Source: Kappaphycus alvarezii (lineage: Eukaryota; Rhodophyta; Florideophyceae; Gigartinales; Solieriaceae). Taken from it: 64,000 nucleotides of DNA. The stretch spans positions 1,550,001-1,614,000 of the forward strand of contig NADL03000699.1 in assembly GCA_002205965.3 (NCBI GenBank), in the 5' to 3' direction. Below are positions 29,275 through 38,540 of the stretch, piece after piece (the first letter of the stretch is position 1; every line of letters begins with the position of its first letter). A program made the translations under genes and the position numbers. The notes beneath the pieces were generated by a model. The model made no database searches. It was given only the letters and a program-made list of their open reading frames with translations, and had not been told where the DNA came from.

Positions 29275-30028
29275 AGACATGGTCGTGATGGGGCTCAAGT
29301 CAAAGTCAATAGTGGTTGACATTTTTCAAGTCGAGATGTTAGCCATGAAGGATTGGCCCTATCTGGCTTGTTCTCCAGATGGCATTATTGTTTTGCGAGC
29401 AGAAGTGCTGCGTGGATGTGCTGATGAAGACTTTTCTAGCAATCCAGATGAAAACACAATCATCCTAGCACCGCTTGAGATCAAGACGAGAGTTGCTGCA
29501 AGAAAACTTGGGAGGGGTATTACTTTAGCTAGCCCAGATCTGAAAAAATGTAATCTCGGTGATGAAACGTTTCGAAAGTATGTGCTGGCGGAGCATAGGG
29601 CGCAATTGTTTCATCAGGCAATTGTCATAGACTTCAAATATGTTATGTATGTGGCTGCAGCAGAATCTGGGCTGCTGTATTCGGTATTGATTCGATTTCC
29701 TCTTGTTTCGAGGAGACAAGGGCTCATGGTTCTTGAGCAAGTTGCAGGTCCGGCTGTTGAATGGGCGAACACAGCCAGTCCTAGCATACCCAACTTTGTC
29801 TGTCCAACAATTAAATGTCGTATTTCAACAAGAATAAAGTTCTCGTCCACAGTTAATAATCATGTGAAGAAGAATGGTCACATTGTTCCTCTCAAATCAT
29901 TTAAGCATGCAAATCAATACTTCTACTGCAAAAAAAAGGTGGTGTCGATGGTGCTACGCAGTTTCGGGCTAGTTTTTGAGCACCCTCAAGTCACTTTAAG
30001 TGGGAACAGAAAGTTGTTTCGCAAGTGA
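29252..30028 (+). CDS. YqaJ-type exonuclease-like domain
   Basis: This 258-residue frame has the layout of YqaJ/lambda-exonuclease nucleases of the PD-(D/E)XK fold: GSINEDMVVMGL (the helix that opens the domain), PYLACSPDGII with the catalytic Asp (D43), and APLEIKTRV with E76 and K78. A helix with EHRAQLFHQAIV follows, which suits the Q-motif that contacts DNA. Such 5'-3' exonucleases process double-stranded DNA ends in phage recombination. Inside a piggyBac-like element it might process donor or target ends (inference). Later text (VPLKSFKHANQYFYCKKKVV) is unassigned. Confidence 0.65.
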   Translation: MMRGSINEDMVVMGLKSKSIVVDIFQVEMLAMKDWPYLACSPDGIIVLRAEVLRGCADEDFSSNPDENTIILAPLEIKTRVAARKLGRGITLASPDLKKCNLGDETFRKYVLAEHRAQLFHQAIVIDFKYVMYVAAAESGLLYSVLIRFPLVSRRQGLMVLEQVAGPAVEWANTASPSIPNFVCPTIKCRISTRIKFSSTVNNHVKKNGHIVPLKSFKHANQYFYCKKKVVSMVLRSFGLVFEHPQVTLSGNRKLFRK

Positions 30029-30165
30029 TCAAGACTGTGGCTGTAAATGCCTTTATTGGATATCGGATGTTTGAACGTCAAGATTTACATGAAAGCGAGC
30101 AATCGTTCAAGTCTCTTGATGAGTAACGCAATAATCTGAACAAAGTCCAGAACATTGGAGACTTC

Positions 30166-30540
30166 ATGGAGGATGCCTCCGAAGAGCTGCTAACACACGC
30201 GGCTTCTTTGGTAGAAGAAGCAGAGCCGGAAACAGGAGTGGGTTTGACGGATAAGGCAGAAGCTAGACGGTTGATAGACACTGCCCACAACAGGAAGAGG
30301 AAACGACTAGCTTGGTTCAACAGTACGGATGGTATAAAACTGAGGTTTGCGGGGAGTGGGCACGCTCCTGTCCAGGAGAAAACGTTTTTGTTATGTGCAC
30401 TCTGCGGCCAGAATAGACATATCTGGTCAGGTCACAGATCTTCTTACAAGTGCAAAGTCTGCGGTGTTACGCTTTGCCTCCGAACGTATGATGGTCTACG
30501 AAAAGTTGTTTTAATGTATGGCATTAAAAAAAGGTGCTAA
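30166..30540 (+). CDS. C-terminal zinc ribbon of the piggyBac-like element
   Basis: The 124-residue frame ends in LCALCGQNRHIWSGHRSSYK followed by CKVCGVTLCLRTYDG, i.e. four Cys-x2-Cys-type ligands in the pattern C-x2-C...C-x2-C-x4-C. PiggyBac transposases end in a comparable cysteine-rich finger with the LC motif that binds the subterminal repeats. Upstream is a charged helical stretch. The palindromes near both ends would be natural targets (inference). Confidence 0.6.
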   Translation: MEDASEELLTHAASLVEEAEPETGVGLTDKAEARRLIDTAHNRKRKRLAWFNSTDGIKLRFAGSGHAPVQEKTFLLCALCGQNRHIWSGHRSSYKCKVCGVTLCLRTYDGLRKVVLMYGIKKRC

Positions 30541-31001
30541 ACCACAGAAACTGCTCTGGTGGACCTGCTAAGTCTTCAAGTAGTAAGAGATCGGGCAAGA
30601 GTAGTAATAAGAGCTCATCTAGGCCGCAACAGTCTTTAGCTGAAGATGAGCACTCGGGAGGCCAAGTTGACGTCAGTGAAGGAGATAATGCAGATAAAAT
30701 TGGAGGTGGAAACTCCCCGGCTGGAAGGACCCGATCGAAAACACGCAATCTTCAAATTGTAAATAGAGACGGAGAGGACTTGTTGGTTGATAATACACAG
30801 GCGTCAAGAACCGTCGGTGTTGGGGACGTAGAGGAAGCAAATAGGAAGGTAGAGGATCCAGAACGGACTGTTGAATTGGACGTCCAGATCTCCTCCGAGC
30901 CAATCACGACCAGGTCTACCGCCTTGAAGGCGAAGCGGAAGCAGAGTCGTGGGCACGGACGTGGTGGAGCAACGCTTCTCAACAAAAGACGCAAAACTTA
31001 G
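30534..31001 (+). CDS. Low-complexity Ser/Lys-rich frame in the piggyBac-like element
   Basis: The 155-residue frame starts within the end of the zinc-ribbon frame and is Ser/Lys- and Glu/Asp-rich, ending KRKQSRGHGRGGATLLNKRR. It has no fold that I recognise. It could be the C-terminal tail of the transposon protein reached by splicing or a frame change, or a chance frame. Confidence 0.35.
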   Translation: MLNHRNCSGGPAKSSSSKRSGKSSNKSSSRPQQSLAEDEHSGGQVDVSEGDNADKIGGGNSPAGRTRSKTRNLQIVNRDGEDLLVDNTQASRTVGVGDVEEANRKVEDPERTVELDVQISSEPITTRSTALKAKRKQSRGHGRGGATLLNKRRKT

Positions 31002-31045
31002 CTCGTCAGACTAGATGAGGTCCTGGTAAATGTTGTGCAGCTTTA

Positions 31046-31065
31046 TTGCACAGTATACTGTGCAA
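31046..31065. repeat. Right subterminal palindrome
   Basis: TTGCACAGTATACTGTGCAA is a perfect palindrome 223 bases inside the right end. It differs from the left one at only two central-flank positions (CTG/CAG swapped). Confidence 0.8.
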
Positions 31066-31248
31066 TGGGCATTTTTCGACCCCTTTGTCCATCCTTGGGA
31101 AAGGATTTTGTCAGACCCATAACTTCTGAACCACTGAACCTATCGTGTTCAAACTTGGTGGCATTACAGTCCCACATTCAGAGAGTATCCCTGTTGCCTT
31201 AGAAATTTAATAGAAGCAACATACGATGAACTTACACTAGTTCAAAGT

Positions 31249-31288
31249 TGTTGTACTGTATACTGAGCGAAAAATTCTGGCATTAGGG
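31249..31288 (-). repeat. Right terminal inverted repeat
   Basis: Read in reverse, the end is CCCTAATGCCAGAATTTTTC and then GCTCAGTATACAGTACAA. It pairs with 27929-27966. Confidence 0.75.
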
Positions 31289-31423
31289 ACCGACCACAAC
31301 TTCCATGCATTAAAATAACCCAAAATTTCCCCCTCTGAGGAATATTGGTTGTTAGATTCATCCAATCACAATCCCACCACTCCCAATTCGAGCAATGTTA
31401 TCTCGAATGACCCACCGGACAAC

Positions 31424-31846
31424 TTAAGTATTGTCAATTCCTACAGATAAGATCGTATCAAAGGACTTGTGAGCCCCTTCTTTCGTAAATGCATATGCAA
31501 TGTTGTCTGTTCCCTTAACAAGACCCACTTCTGAAATTTCGAAGGTATTGTACGCTGCTATAACATCGGCCATTAGTCGCCTTTCAGATGTACCAGAAGC
31601 CTTGGTCACCACGTCGAATAGTTGCAATGAATCCTTACACATCTAAATTGGAATCCGACGGCCATATAGCGTCTCAAGATTGTGGTGAAGCATATAGGCT
31701 CCATAAAAAGCTTCAGTTAGTGCGTAAACCTCGCCTCTTAATATTGGACGGACAAATCTCTTCGACTTTTGGTTTAATAACTCCAATATGTGACAAACAT
31801 TCTCACTATCGCACTGAAGAATGATATAGCCAAGTTGGAAAGTCAA
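31424..31846 (-). mobile_element. Ty1/copia RNase H fragment (fossil)
   Basis: Minus-strand text QLGYIILQCDSENVCHILEL, RFVRPILRGEVYALTEAF, then VTKASGTSERRLMADVIAAY and EVGLVKGTDNIAYAFTKEG is colinear with the RNase H end of the copia element at 37.0-37.5 kb (QLGYIVFLGD, SRRVTRSAMSSEVIAFSD, ISKGSRTSEKRTMLDIAAAR, FVRSHNNVANGLTQ). Only this end survives. The fragment is broken. Confidence 0.8.
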
Positions 31847-31849
31847 AAT

Positions 31850-32597
31850 GTACTCACTTCCAAACGAAGCACCTCAGTAGACCCTTAGCTGCAGATGACT
31901 TTCATTTAGCTTTAGGTACTAAAGAACCACGCTGTGTCTCTTTAGGGAACGGATTGATTTCCTAATAATGCGAATTCACTTGATACAAATCTCTCTTCGG
32001 TGATCTGAGCTGCCTTGTTGGAGTTGCAGGACACATCTGGGCGTGTATTTGTCGCCCAGGCGATAATTGTGCGGATGCTTCGGAATTGATTGAAGCTGGA
32101 ATCCTCTGATAAGATAGGGATCCTTGAGACATACGTCTTTTGATCTAGTTCAATACATTTTTCTTTCTTTGATATGTGTATTCCGAAAGACTAGTGTCAC
32201 TTTACACTGTAATGCTAGATGGAACACTTCGTTTTCGGACGCAGCGTTGCACACCTTTGCACGTTAAATGTCTGTGATCTCCACCTCTCCTTCGCCGACG
32301 TAAAAGACATCATCGAGAAGTATTACTACGTCCGATTACGTCTAATCCGTAGTTCCGCTCACGCCACAGCATCGGCCCTTCTCCGCTCCTTATCCCTCGA
32401 GTAAAAGTTTTATTTTCTTGTCCATCTACATCTACTGTTGGCAATTAAGGTTGATTGTACAACTTTACAACAGTACCTCAACGAGGCGGATAACACGACA
32501 ATCCGGATTCGTTTTCCGCTTTCATTGAGGCCAACGCACTCTCTATTCATCTTATTGCCGCTTAATCTTTCGATGTTACTTCTGTCAAGTACTAAAA
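31850..32597. other. No supported gene
   Basis: A 61-residue plus-strand frame (32219-32404) is the only coding-like stretch and I do not recognise it. I looked here for a left LTR of the copia element that follows and found no match to the sequence after 37536. Confidence 0.4.
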
Positions 32598-33272
32598 ATG
32601 CCGCCGGTTTCTCGTAATCAGTTCAAGCAGAAGCCGGCCAAAATTCTCAGGATGATATCAACTTCTTCGTTGACTACAGGACTCCCTGTTCAGATCTTGA
32701 ACGCCACCAAGGCGACCCTGGAATTCTTCATGCTTCCTGACCCGCCTTCTGGAAGCGCTTCCGATTCTTCTCCGCTATTACCTGAGCCCGATGATGTAGC
32801 AGAGCTTTTCTCAGATCTTCTTCCGGCTCCTCAACGCATTTTCAGTGATGAGTACTTCTCTATGCCGTTATTCCCGTTGAAGGTTATTGTTAAGGTCGCT
32901 GAGTTGTATGGATTCGAGCAGATTCCCGTCGAATTTATGTCTTATTTGAGAATCTCCGAAGCAGATAACAATGTTATCTCGATTCGCACTAATATTTGGA
33001 TTTTTCACCTCGTGAATTGCACGCATGAATTCACACAGGCAGTTGTATACAAGTTCAAGAATAGCCGTGGGTCGAGTAACCGTCTAGTAATTCCTTCCGG
33101 TGAAGCGAACAACCAGCTTGATATCAGTGCTCAGAACCTGGCACACAATATCCCGGTTCGAGGAAATGGATCTTCAGGTACTGCAGGAACTCCTCGTCGC
33201 ACGTTTGGTAACATCCCTCCAGGTAGTGCGATGACCTTTGTTGCTGGACCATCTGGTAATGCGAGTGCCTAA
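32598..33272 (+). CDS. Gag-like frame of the copia element
   Basis: The 224-residue frame starts MPPVSRNQFKQKP. It is followed, at the expected distance, by a capsid-like segment (QQMFKETRFTGDISQDINEN) and a zinc knuckle. The C-terminal part is Gly/Ser/Pro-rich. It is assigned to gag by position at the 5' end of the copia internal region. No motif is decisive. Confidence 0.5.
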   Translation: MPPVSRNQFKQKPAKILRMISTSSLTTGLPVQILNATKATLEFFMLPDPPSGSASDSSPLLPEPDDVAELFSDLLPAPQRIFSDEYFSMPLFPLKVIVKVAELYGFEQIPVEFMSYLRISEADNNVISIRTNIWIFHLVNCTHEFTQAVVYKFKNSRGSSNRLVIPSGEANNQLDISAQNLAHNIPVRGNGSSGTAGTPRRTFGNIPPGSAMTFVAGPSGNASA

Positions 33273-35799
33273 AATTTGCACTCTGGTGATAGGGGACCGG
33301 ATGAATCACGAAAGTTCAACTACATCCAACAAATGTTTAAGGAGACCAGATTCACAGGGGACATCTCACAGGACATCAACGAAAACCTTCAGATACTGCT
33401 AGAAGATTCTTCTTGGGAAACTGCACCGGTGCAATGAGCTATGGAAATATCGTTAAGGTAATGATCTCGGAATATCTCAGTGATGCTAGGCAGATCCAAG
33501 TGAAGGGCTCACTTGATACACTCCGCCTCAAGTCGTTTATGCCTAGTAAGGGTATAAAAATTGTGTCCGACTGACTCACCAAGCTGGTTGAGCACATCAA
33601 CGAGCTCACTACGCAGTGTCCAATGGACTTTCGCACCGATTCTCACAAGACAGATTTCTTGCGAAAGGCAGTCACGGAGTACCAAGAATGGTCGATTATT
33701 CTTATCCAGAGTATAACATCTCAAAATTCCTCGTTCAATAAGTTTGTGATCACTTTACACGAATAGATTCAGAATCTACGCCAATTGAACTAGATCGCGG
33801 CCGAGGATACTCGTTTCGGGAGAGAAATGGGAACGCATATGATGCGGTATGGTCGAAATCCTCGAAAATACCGTCGAAATTACAGGGGTACAATCACAAG
33901 GAGGAATACCGATAATAGTCGACACAGACCCTCCTCCAAAGAATTTGAGGAGGCACGACGACGTAATGAGTGTGTGAGATGTGGGGAACCGCGGAGCCCC
34001 AAGCATCACTGTACCAAAGAAGCACTTGACGCTCATACTCGTCGTCGTCTCAAACGGGGGACCCCTCTGTTCATGTTCTTGCCGATATTGTCGGGGAGCA
34101 CGAAGAGAGCGAGGCACTGCAAGATGATAACACGGACTCTGAAACCAGCGAGGATAATGAAGGTAACACTGAATTGGAAGAGTTTGACGCACACTTGGCT
34201 GACACCGATACTTGAGACGTGGACGCCATTGAATCGGCTGACAGATCCGTTTACATTACACAACTTTCATCAATGATGCCCCTGTCTTCGACTGAACAGG
34301 ATGATCCCAGGAGGGATTTTAGTCTCGGCGGCGGGGAGCGACAGTGAAACGCCATGCTTTTTTTCCGCGCCCGCGTCGCCGAAGTCAGCAAAAGACCATC
34401 ACCAGTGTGGAGACATGGAGAAATTTGCATATGACTGATATACTTGTTGGCGGTCTGAAGAGTGAAGTACATCGTAGACGGCCCTTGGGTATGTTATGCG
34501 ACACAGGAGCACCATCATCTGTAGTCGGCCGAAAGGAGCTGACCAGAATCTGTCATGATCTTGGAATACGTCGCAAGAAAATTTTACCTTCGAGGAATCG
34601 TTTCCGTTTCGCTGATGCTACATACAAGTCACTCGGCAGAATGGCTCTACCCATTGATGTACCACTTGGTTCCCCAAGTATAACGGTTACATTGGACATC
34701 ATCGATGCGGATATTCCAGCACTCCTTGGACTGGACGCCATGAACACCGCGTCTGTTACCCCATGCACTGTATCAAACAGAGTAGTGAAGCGGATTCCGC
34801 ACGTCACTGATGAAGGTAACACCATTTACTTTGACGAATGGTCAATCCCTATGGTCAGGTCCCGTAGCTCGCATCTTTACGTCCCGATTCGTGTCTCTAA
34901 CGACATGTATTTCACTCGAGCGGAACTGTCTAAGCTTTATAGGCAATTTTTCCATCCAACAGCGCAGAAACTGTACGATCTGATCAAAAGATCTCGCCCT
35001 GAGGAGGCAACTCCGGAAACACTGAAGGAGTTGCAAGAATTGTCGAAGCGTTGTGGTCCATGCCAAAGAATTCAACACGCTCCCACAAGGTTTCGAGTTT
35101 CTCTAGGGGCAGAGGATGTCAAGTTCAATGAATGCGTCATTATAGACATCATGTACCTCGACTCTGATCCAGTACTTCACATTGTCGATGAAGGAACAAG
35201 GTTCAGTGCCGCACGTTTCCTCCCCAGTATTTCGACGGAAGATATTTAGAAAACCACTATTGAATGCTGGGCCGCTGTGTACACAGGGCTCCCAAACAAA
35301 ATACTTACTGATCAAGGTTCTCAATTTGGGGACAGATTCATGCATTTGGTCCATGTTTCTGATGTTACCGTTCACAAGACAGGCGTAGAATTCCACTCAA
35401 GTCCTGGCTTAGGAGAACGATACCACGAACCACTCAGTACTAATTACTTAAGATCAAGATTGCTCAACCAAATGTTGGAAAACAACTGGCTCTTGCATGT
35501 GCCGTGAAGGCAATGAACGATACTCTTGGCCCAGAGGGACTTGTACCGTCTGCGCTTGTGTTTGGAGAGTTCCCGCAGATATCGGTAGCACCTGAGCCGA
35601 GATCGAGTCGTTCAACCTTGGCAGAACGGGCAAAAATTGCACAGATCGCTCGCAAGGAGATGGAGAGCCAAATCGCTGGCCTAAAACTACGACGCGCTCT
35701 TCGCCATGCAGTACCACCATCATGTGACCGCAGTTCCTAACCTGGAGATAGGGTGCTTGTATGGCGTGAAAACAGATAAAAAACCGCTTCGGAGAGTGG

Positions 35800-37536
35800 T
35801 TGGGTCCTTTCGAGGTTGAAGCAGTGGAATATCAACGCAAACTCGTGTTCGTTCGAGATCAACCGCATAGCCCAGCGAGGCCGTTTAACTTAGCACAGGT
35901 GAAACCATATCTCACCCCTGAACTTCTCTCACATTCGTTCATGACGGATCTTGACTATGGTCTGGCCTTTTTCCGTTCGCCTTATTCGTTTGATATTATG
36001 GCAACGGAGATCATTAAAGAGCACGACGAAAGGGCCACCAGTACAGAGATGAAAAAAGCCAAGAGAAAAGAAATTCGAGCACTGTTGGAACGCGGTACCT
36101 TTAAGGTTATCCTCAAAGAAGAAATACCCCCAGATGCCAATGTTATCCCTGGACGCTTTGTGTTGGCTATCAAGTCAAAGGTTGATGGGAAGATCAAGTA
36201 TAAGGCCAGGTATGTTATTGGAGGACATAAGGACAAACTAGAGGACCTCATGGTTCATTCTTCCGCCACCCTTCAACCACAGTCGGTGCGATTGTTACTT
36301 GCATTGGCAGCAGCTTTCGGCTGGGATGTTTGGACAGCGGATAAAACTCAGGCCTACCTCCAATCCGCTGAACCATTAGCGCGTCAGGTACTTATCGAGA
36401 AGCCATCCCCGGAGTTCGACCTCGACCCCGAGCATTGCCTTCAGCTTCTACGTCCCCTTTATGGAATTTGTGATGCCGTTGATCTATGGCACGCTACTTT
36501 CGACAAGCATCACCGCCAAGAACTTGACATGACGAAGTTCCGTATGGACCTAGCCTTGTACTATATCCTTGATGGCGGTTTAGTGAAGGGACTAAGTGGT
36601 AACTATGTTGATGATTTACTACGGTGTGGTGACGATGATTTCAAAAGGGTTTCGAACCAAACTAAGGAGCGCTTCGAAATGGCTGATGATGTTCCTCTAC
36701 CGACAGAGTTCATAGGCTTCATTCTCGGTCAAGACAAGAATGGAGACTTTGTCATCGACCAAAGTTCTTACTTAAGGAAACTTGAGTACCTAACGAAGGA
36801 TGCAAGCTTTAAGCAATTCCGATCAATGCGGATGAAACTTGCATTGTTATTTAACTCTCGCCCAGACTGCTTCTTTGAAATTTCGCAAATCGTACAGGTC
36901 ACTGAAATTATTTTCAATGAACAGAAGGGCCTGATCACTCGAAGGATCAACAAGGCAATTATGTACGCTATCGACCATAGAGTTAAACTCAAGATGCCCA
37001 AACTAGATCGGAAATCGCTGAAGATTGTAGGTTTCTCCGACTCCTCTTTCGCGAATAATGCCGACCTGTCCTCGCAGCTTGGATACATAGTTTTCCTTGG
37101 AGATCCAAGTGAAAGAGTCGCACCCATCTCTTTCAAGTCGTACAAGTCACGGCGGGTCACAAGATCAGCGATGTCATCGGAGGTCATCGCATTTAGCGAT
37201 ATGTTTGATGTAGCCATTTCCGTTGCCCAGGAACTTGGAAAGGTGTTAGACAGCCCGATCCCGGTTCAACTTTTCAAGGAAAGCAAAATTCTTTTCGATG
37301 TCATCTCGAAAGGGTCACGCACTTCCGAGAAGCGAACGATGTTAGATATCGCCGCGGCGCGTGAAGGTTTTCGAGATAGAGTGATTTCTGACATCGGTTT
37401 TGTTCGAAGCCACAACAACGTCGCCAATGGTTTGACCCAGGTAATGTCCCAAGCAGTGCTCAGAAACATTATCGAGACAGGCAAAATCGATATCGTGCCA
37501 GATCAGTGGATAATCAGATCTGAAGAGATAACATGA
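35800..37536 (+). CDS. Copia reverse transcriptase and RNase H
   Basis: The long frame of 578 residues shows RT opening text (VIPGRFVLAIKSKVDGKIKY, KARYVIGG), DVWTADKTQAYLQS (first catalytic Asp region), LLRPLYGICDAVDLWHATF and the catalytic NYVDDLL. RNase H follows with FSDSSFANNADLSSQLGYIV, RSAMSSEVIAFSDMFD and SHNNVANGLTQ. The family is Ty1/copia, distinct from the three Ty3-type elements here. Confidence 0.9.
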   Translation: MGPFEVEAVEYQRKLVFVRDQPHSPARPFNLAQVKPYLTPELLSHSFMTDLDYGLAFFRSPYSFDIMATEIIKEHDERATSTEMKKAKRKEIRALLERGTFKVILKEEIPPDANVIPGRFVLAIKSKVDGKIKYKARYVIGGHKDKLEDLMVHSSATLQPQSVRLLLALAAAFGWDVWTADKTQAYLQSAEPLARQVLIEKPSPEFDLDPEHCLQLLRPLYGICDAVDLWHATFDKHHRQELDMTKFRMDLALYYILDGGLVKGLSGNYVDDLLRCGDDDFKRVSNQTKERFEMADDVPLPTEFIGFILGQDKNGDFVIDQSSYLRKLEYLTKDASFKQFRSMRMKLALLFNSRPDCFFEISQIVQVTEIIFNEQKGLITRRINKAIMYAIDHRVKLKMPKLDRKSLKIVGFSDSSFANNADLSSQLGYIVFLGDPSERVAPISFKSYKSRRVTRSAMSSEVIAFSDMFDVAISVAQELGKVLDSPIPVQLFKESKILFDVISKGSRTSEKRTMLDIAAAREGFRDRVISDIGFVRSHNNVANGLTQVMSQAVLRNIIETGKIDIVPDQWIIRSEEIT

Positions 37537-37583
37537 AAACTTTACATCCCCTTTTGGTCTACCATCTCTCTGACCCCAGCCAG

Positions 37584-38519
37584 TTACAGGTTAACTGTGT
37601 CCTCCCCGCCACACATACGCAAACTATCCGCACACAAACGGATAACGAATGATTGCGCTAAGTCAAGAATGATGCCCATGTTTGCGTTAACCAGGATGCA
37701 GTGATCAACACGCCGCCCAGATGTACTTGTCAAACGTAACAAACATATACCACTCCGAAAACTTCCGATATAGTCGAACGATTTCCCTTTTCTATTCTGG
37801 TGTATCAAAGTTCGAAAAAACGGTTTGCGTAATGCCAACTTCAACCCGAGACCTTGGACCATAGTGCCAACTTGCCTAAGGTTCTTTGATCTCACTGAAC
37901 TATTTAGCAATTTCTCATGGGCCACATCAACACCCCTTTGCCCTCTGAAGATTTGTATGCCATTTAAAATGGCAGCCGGAACACAGTCGAAGAGACCCTT
38001 TGCTTGAATAAGATCAATGTACTTGGCAACTTCGTATTTTAACAATCCAACTTTTGTCCCCGTGCTTCCAGGGCCACCGCAAGTGATTACCGCCACGCCA
38101 GGATTCTGCTTACAGAATTTAGTGATACTTTCCAAGACAAAGTGTTCAGTCCCACAACCTAAGGAACCCTTTCTCAGTGTCCCTCTTACCTTTAGAGGGC
38201 AATGCTCAGGAGCATCGCCAATGATAGGGTCCAACAGTTTAGTCGGGAAAGAAACCTGCCGGGCTCCGCAGTCTGGTGGTGTGATACTCTTGGGCTCGAT
38301 CTCAAAGTACGACATCGTGTCATTGACAGAAGTTTGACAGGCGTACCAGGTCTCCTTCCTCAGCTCCCTGTTGCCTATCCGCACTCCACTCCCCAGAACG
38401 ACTCCATCGATGCTATATTGCGTGCGATCAATTACGAACGCAATAACTATTTGGTCCTCGCCCAGTGTTTGTTCGACAATTAGATGTACATTGGAATCAT
38501 TTCGGGTGACATTGTTCAA
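37584..38519 (-). CDS. Unknown 311-residue protein with cysteine-peptidase-like layout
   Basis: This is an open, well composed frame with no low complexity. Its C-terminal half has FDCVPAAILNG (C179 at the start of a helix), SGICLLRLTSTSG, VDHCILVN (H273) and GIILD (D286). Cys at a helix start, followed far downstream by His on a strand and an Asp about 13 residues later, is the arrangement of papain-fold enzymes such as peptidase C39 and related proteins. The N-terminal half is unassigned and has several cysteines. It lies 48 bases from the end of the copia RNase H frame, on the opposite strand. Whether it is a host gene or part of an element cannot be told here. I recall similar DHC-V--D proteins among uncharacterised oomycete and algal genes, but cannot verify that. 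Confidence 0.55.
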   Translation of the reverse strand: MNNVTRNDSNVHLIVEQTLGEDQIVIAFVIDRTQYSIDGVVLGSGVRIGNRELRKETWYACQTSVNDTMSYFEIEPKSITPPDCGARQVSFPTKLLDPIIGDAPEHCPLKVRGTLRKGSLGCGTEHFVLESITKFCKQNPGVAVITCGGPGSTGTKVGLLKYEVAKYIDLIQAKGLFDCVPAAILNGIQIFRGQRGVDVAHEKLLNSSVRSKNLRQVGTMVQGLGLKLALRKPFFRTLIHQNRKGKSFDYIGSFRSGICLLRLTSTSGRRVDHCILVNANMGIILDLAQSFVIRLCADSLRMCGGEDTVNL

Positions 38520-38540
38520 GACAGAGAGGTTAGTACTGTC

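Larger units (their letters stand above)
27929..31288 (+). mobile_element. piggyBac-like DNA transposon with exonuclease domain
   Basis: The 3.36 kb element is bounded by inverted ends that begin CCCTAATGCC, the CCCT start usual for piggyBac ends: left 27929-27966, right 31249-31288. Both continue into GCTCAGTATACxGTACAA. The outer limits may be some bases further out, since a shared gcatgga lies beyond each end and I cannot see TTAA directly abutting. Each end also has a subterminal 20-base perfect palindrome. Internal plus-strand frames encode a Gly/Arg-rich N-terminus, a piggyBac-like helical domain, an exonuclease-like domain and a zinc ribbon. The catalytic core of the transposase is not recognisable, so it looks non-autonomous. 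Confidence 0.7.
32598..37536 (+). mobile_element. Ty1/copia element, internal region (broken)
   Basis: Parts in order on the plus strand: gag-like frame 32598-33272 and following, a zinc knuckle CVRCGEPRSPKHHC near 33977, protease about 34480-34800 (CDTGAPSSVVG with the D-T-G site, ALLGLDAM), integrase about 34900-35500 (an H-H-C-C zinc site with HPTAQKLYDLI and CGPCQR, then a catalytic region), and RT plus RNase H 35800-37536. The protease-integrase-RT order is that of copia. No LTR pair was found. It is broken, with roughly five breaks. The long RT-RNase H frame suggests moderate age. Confidence 0.85.
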
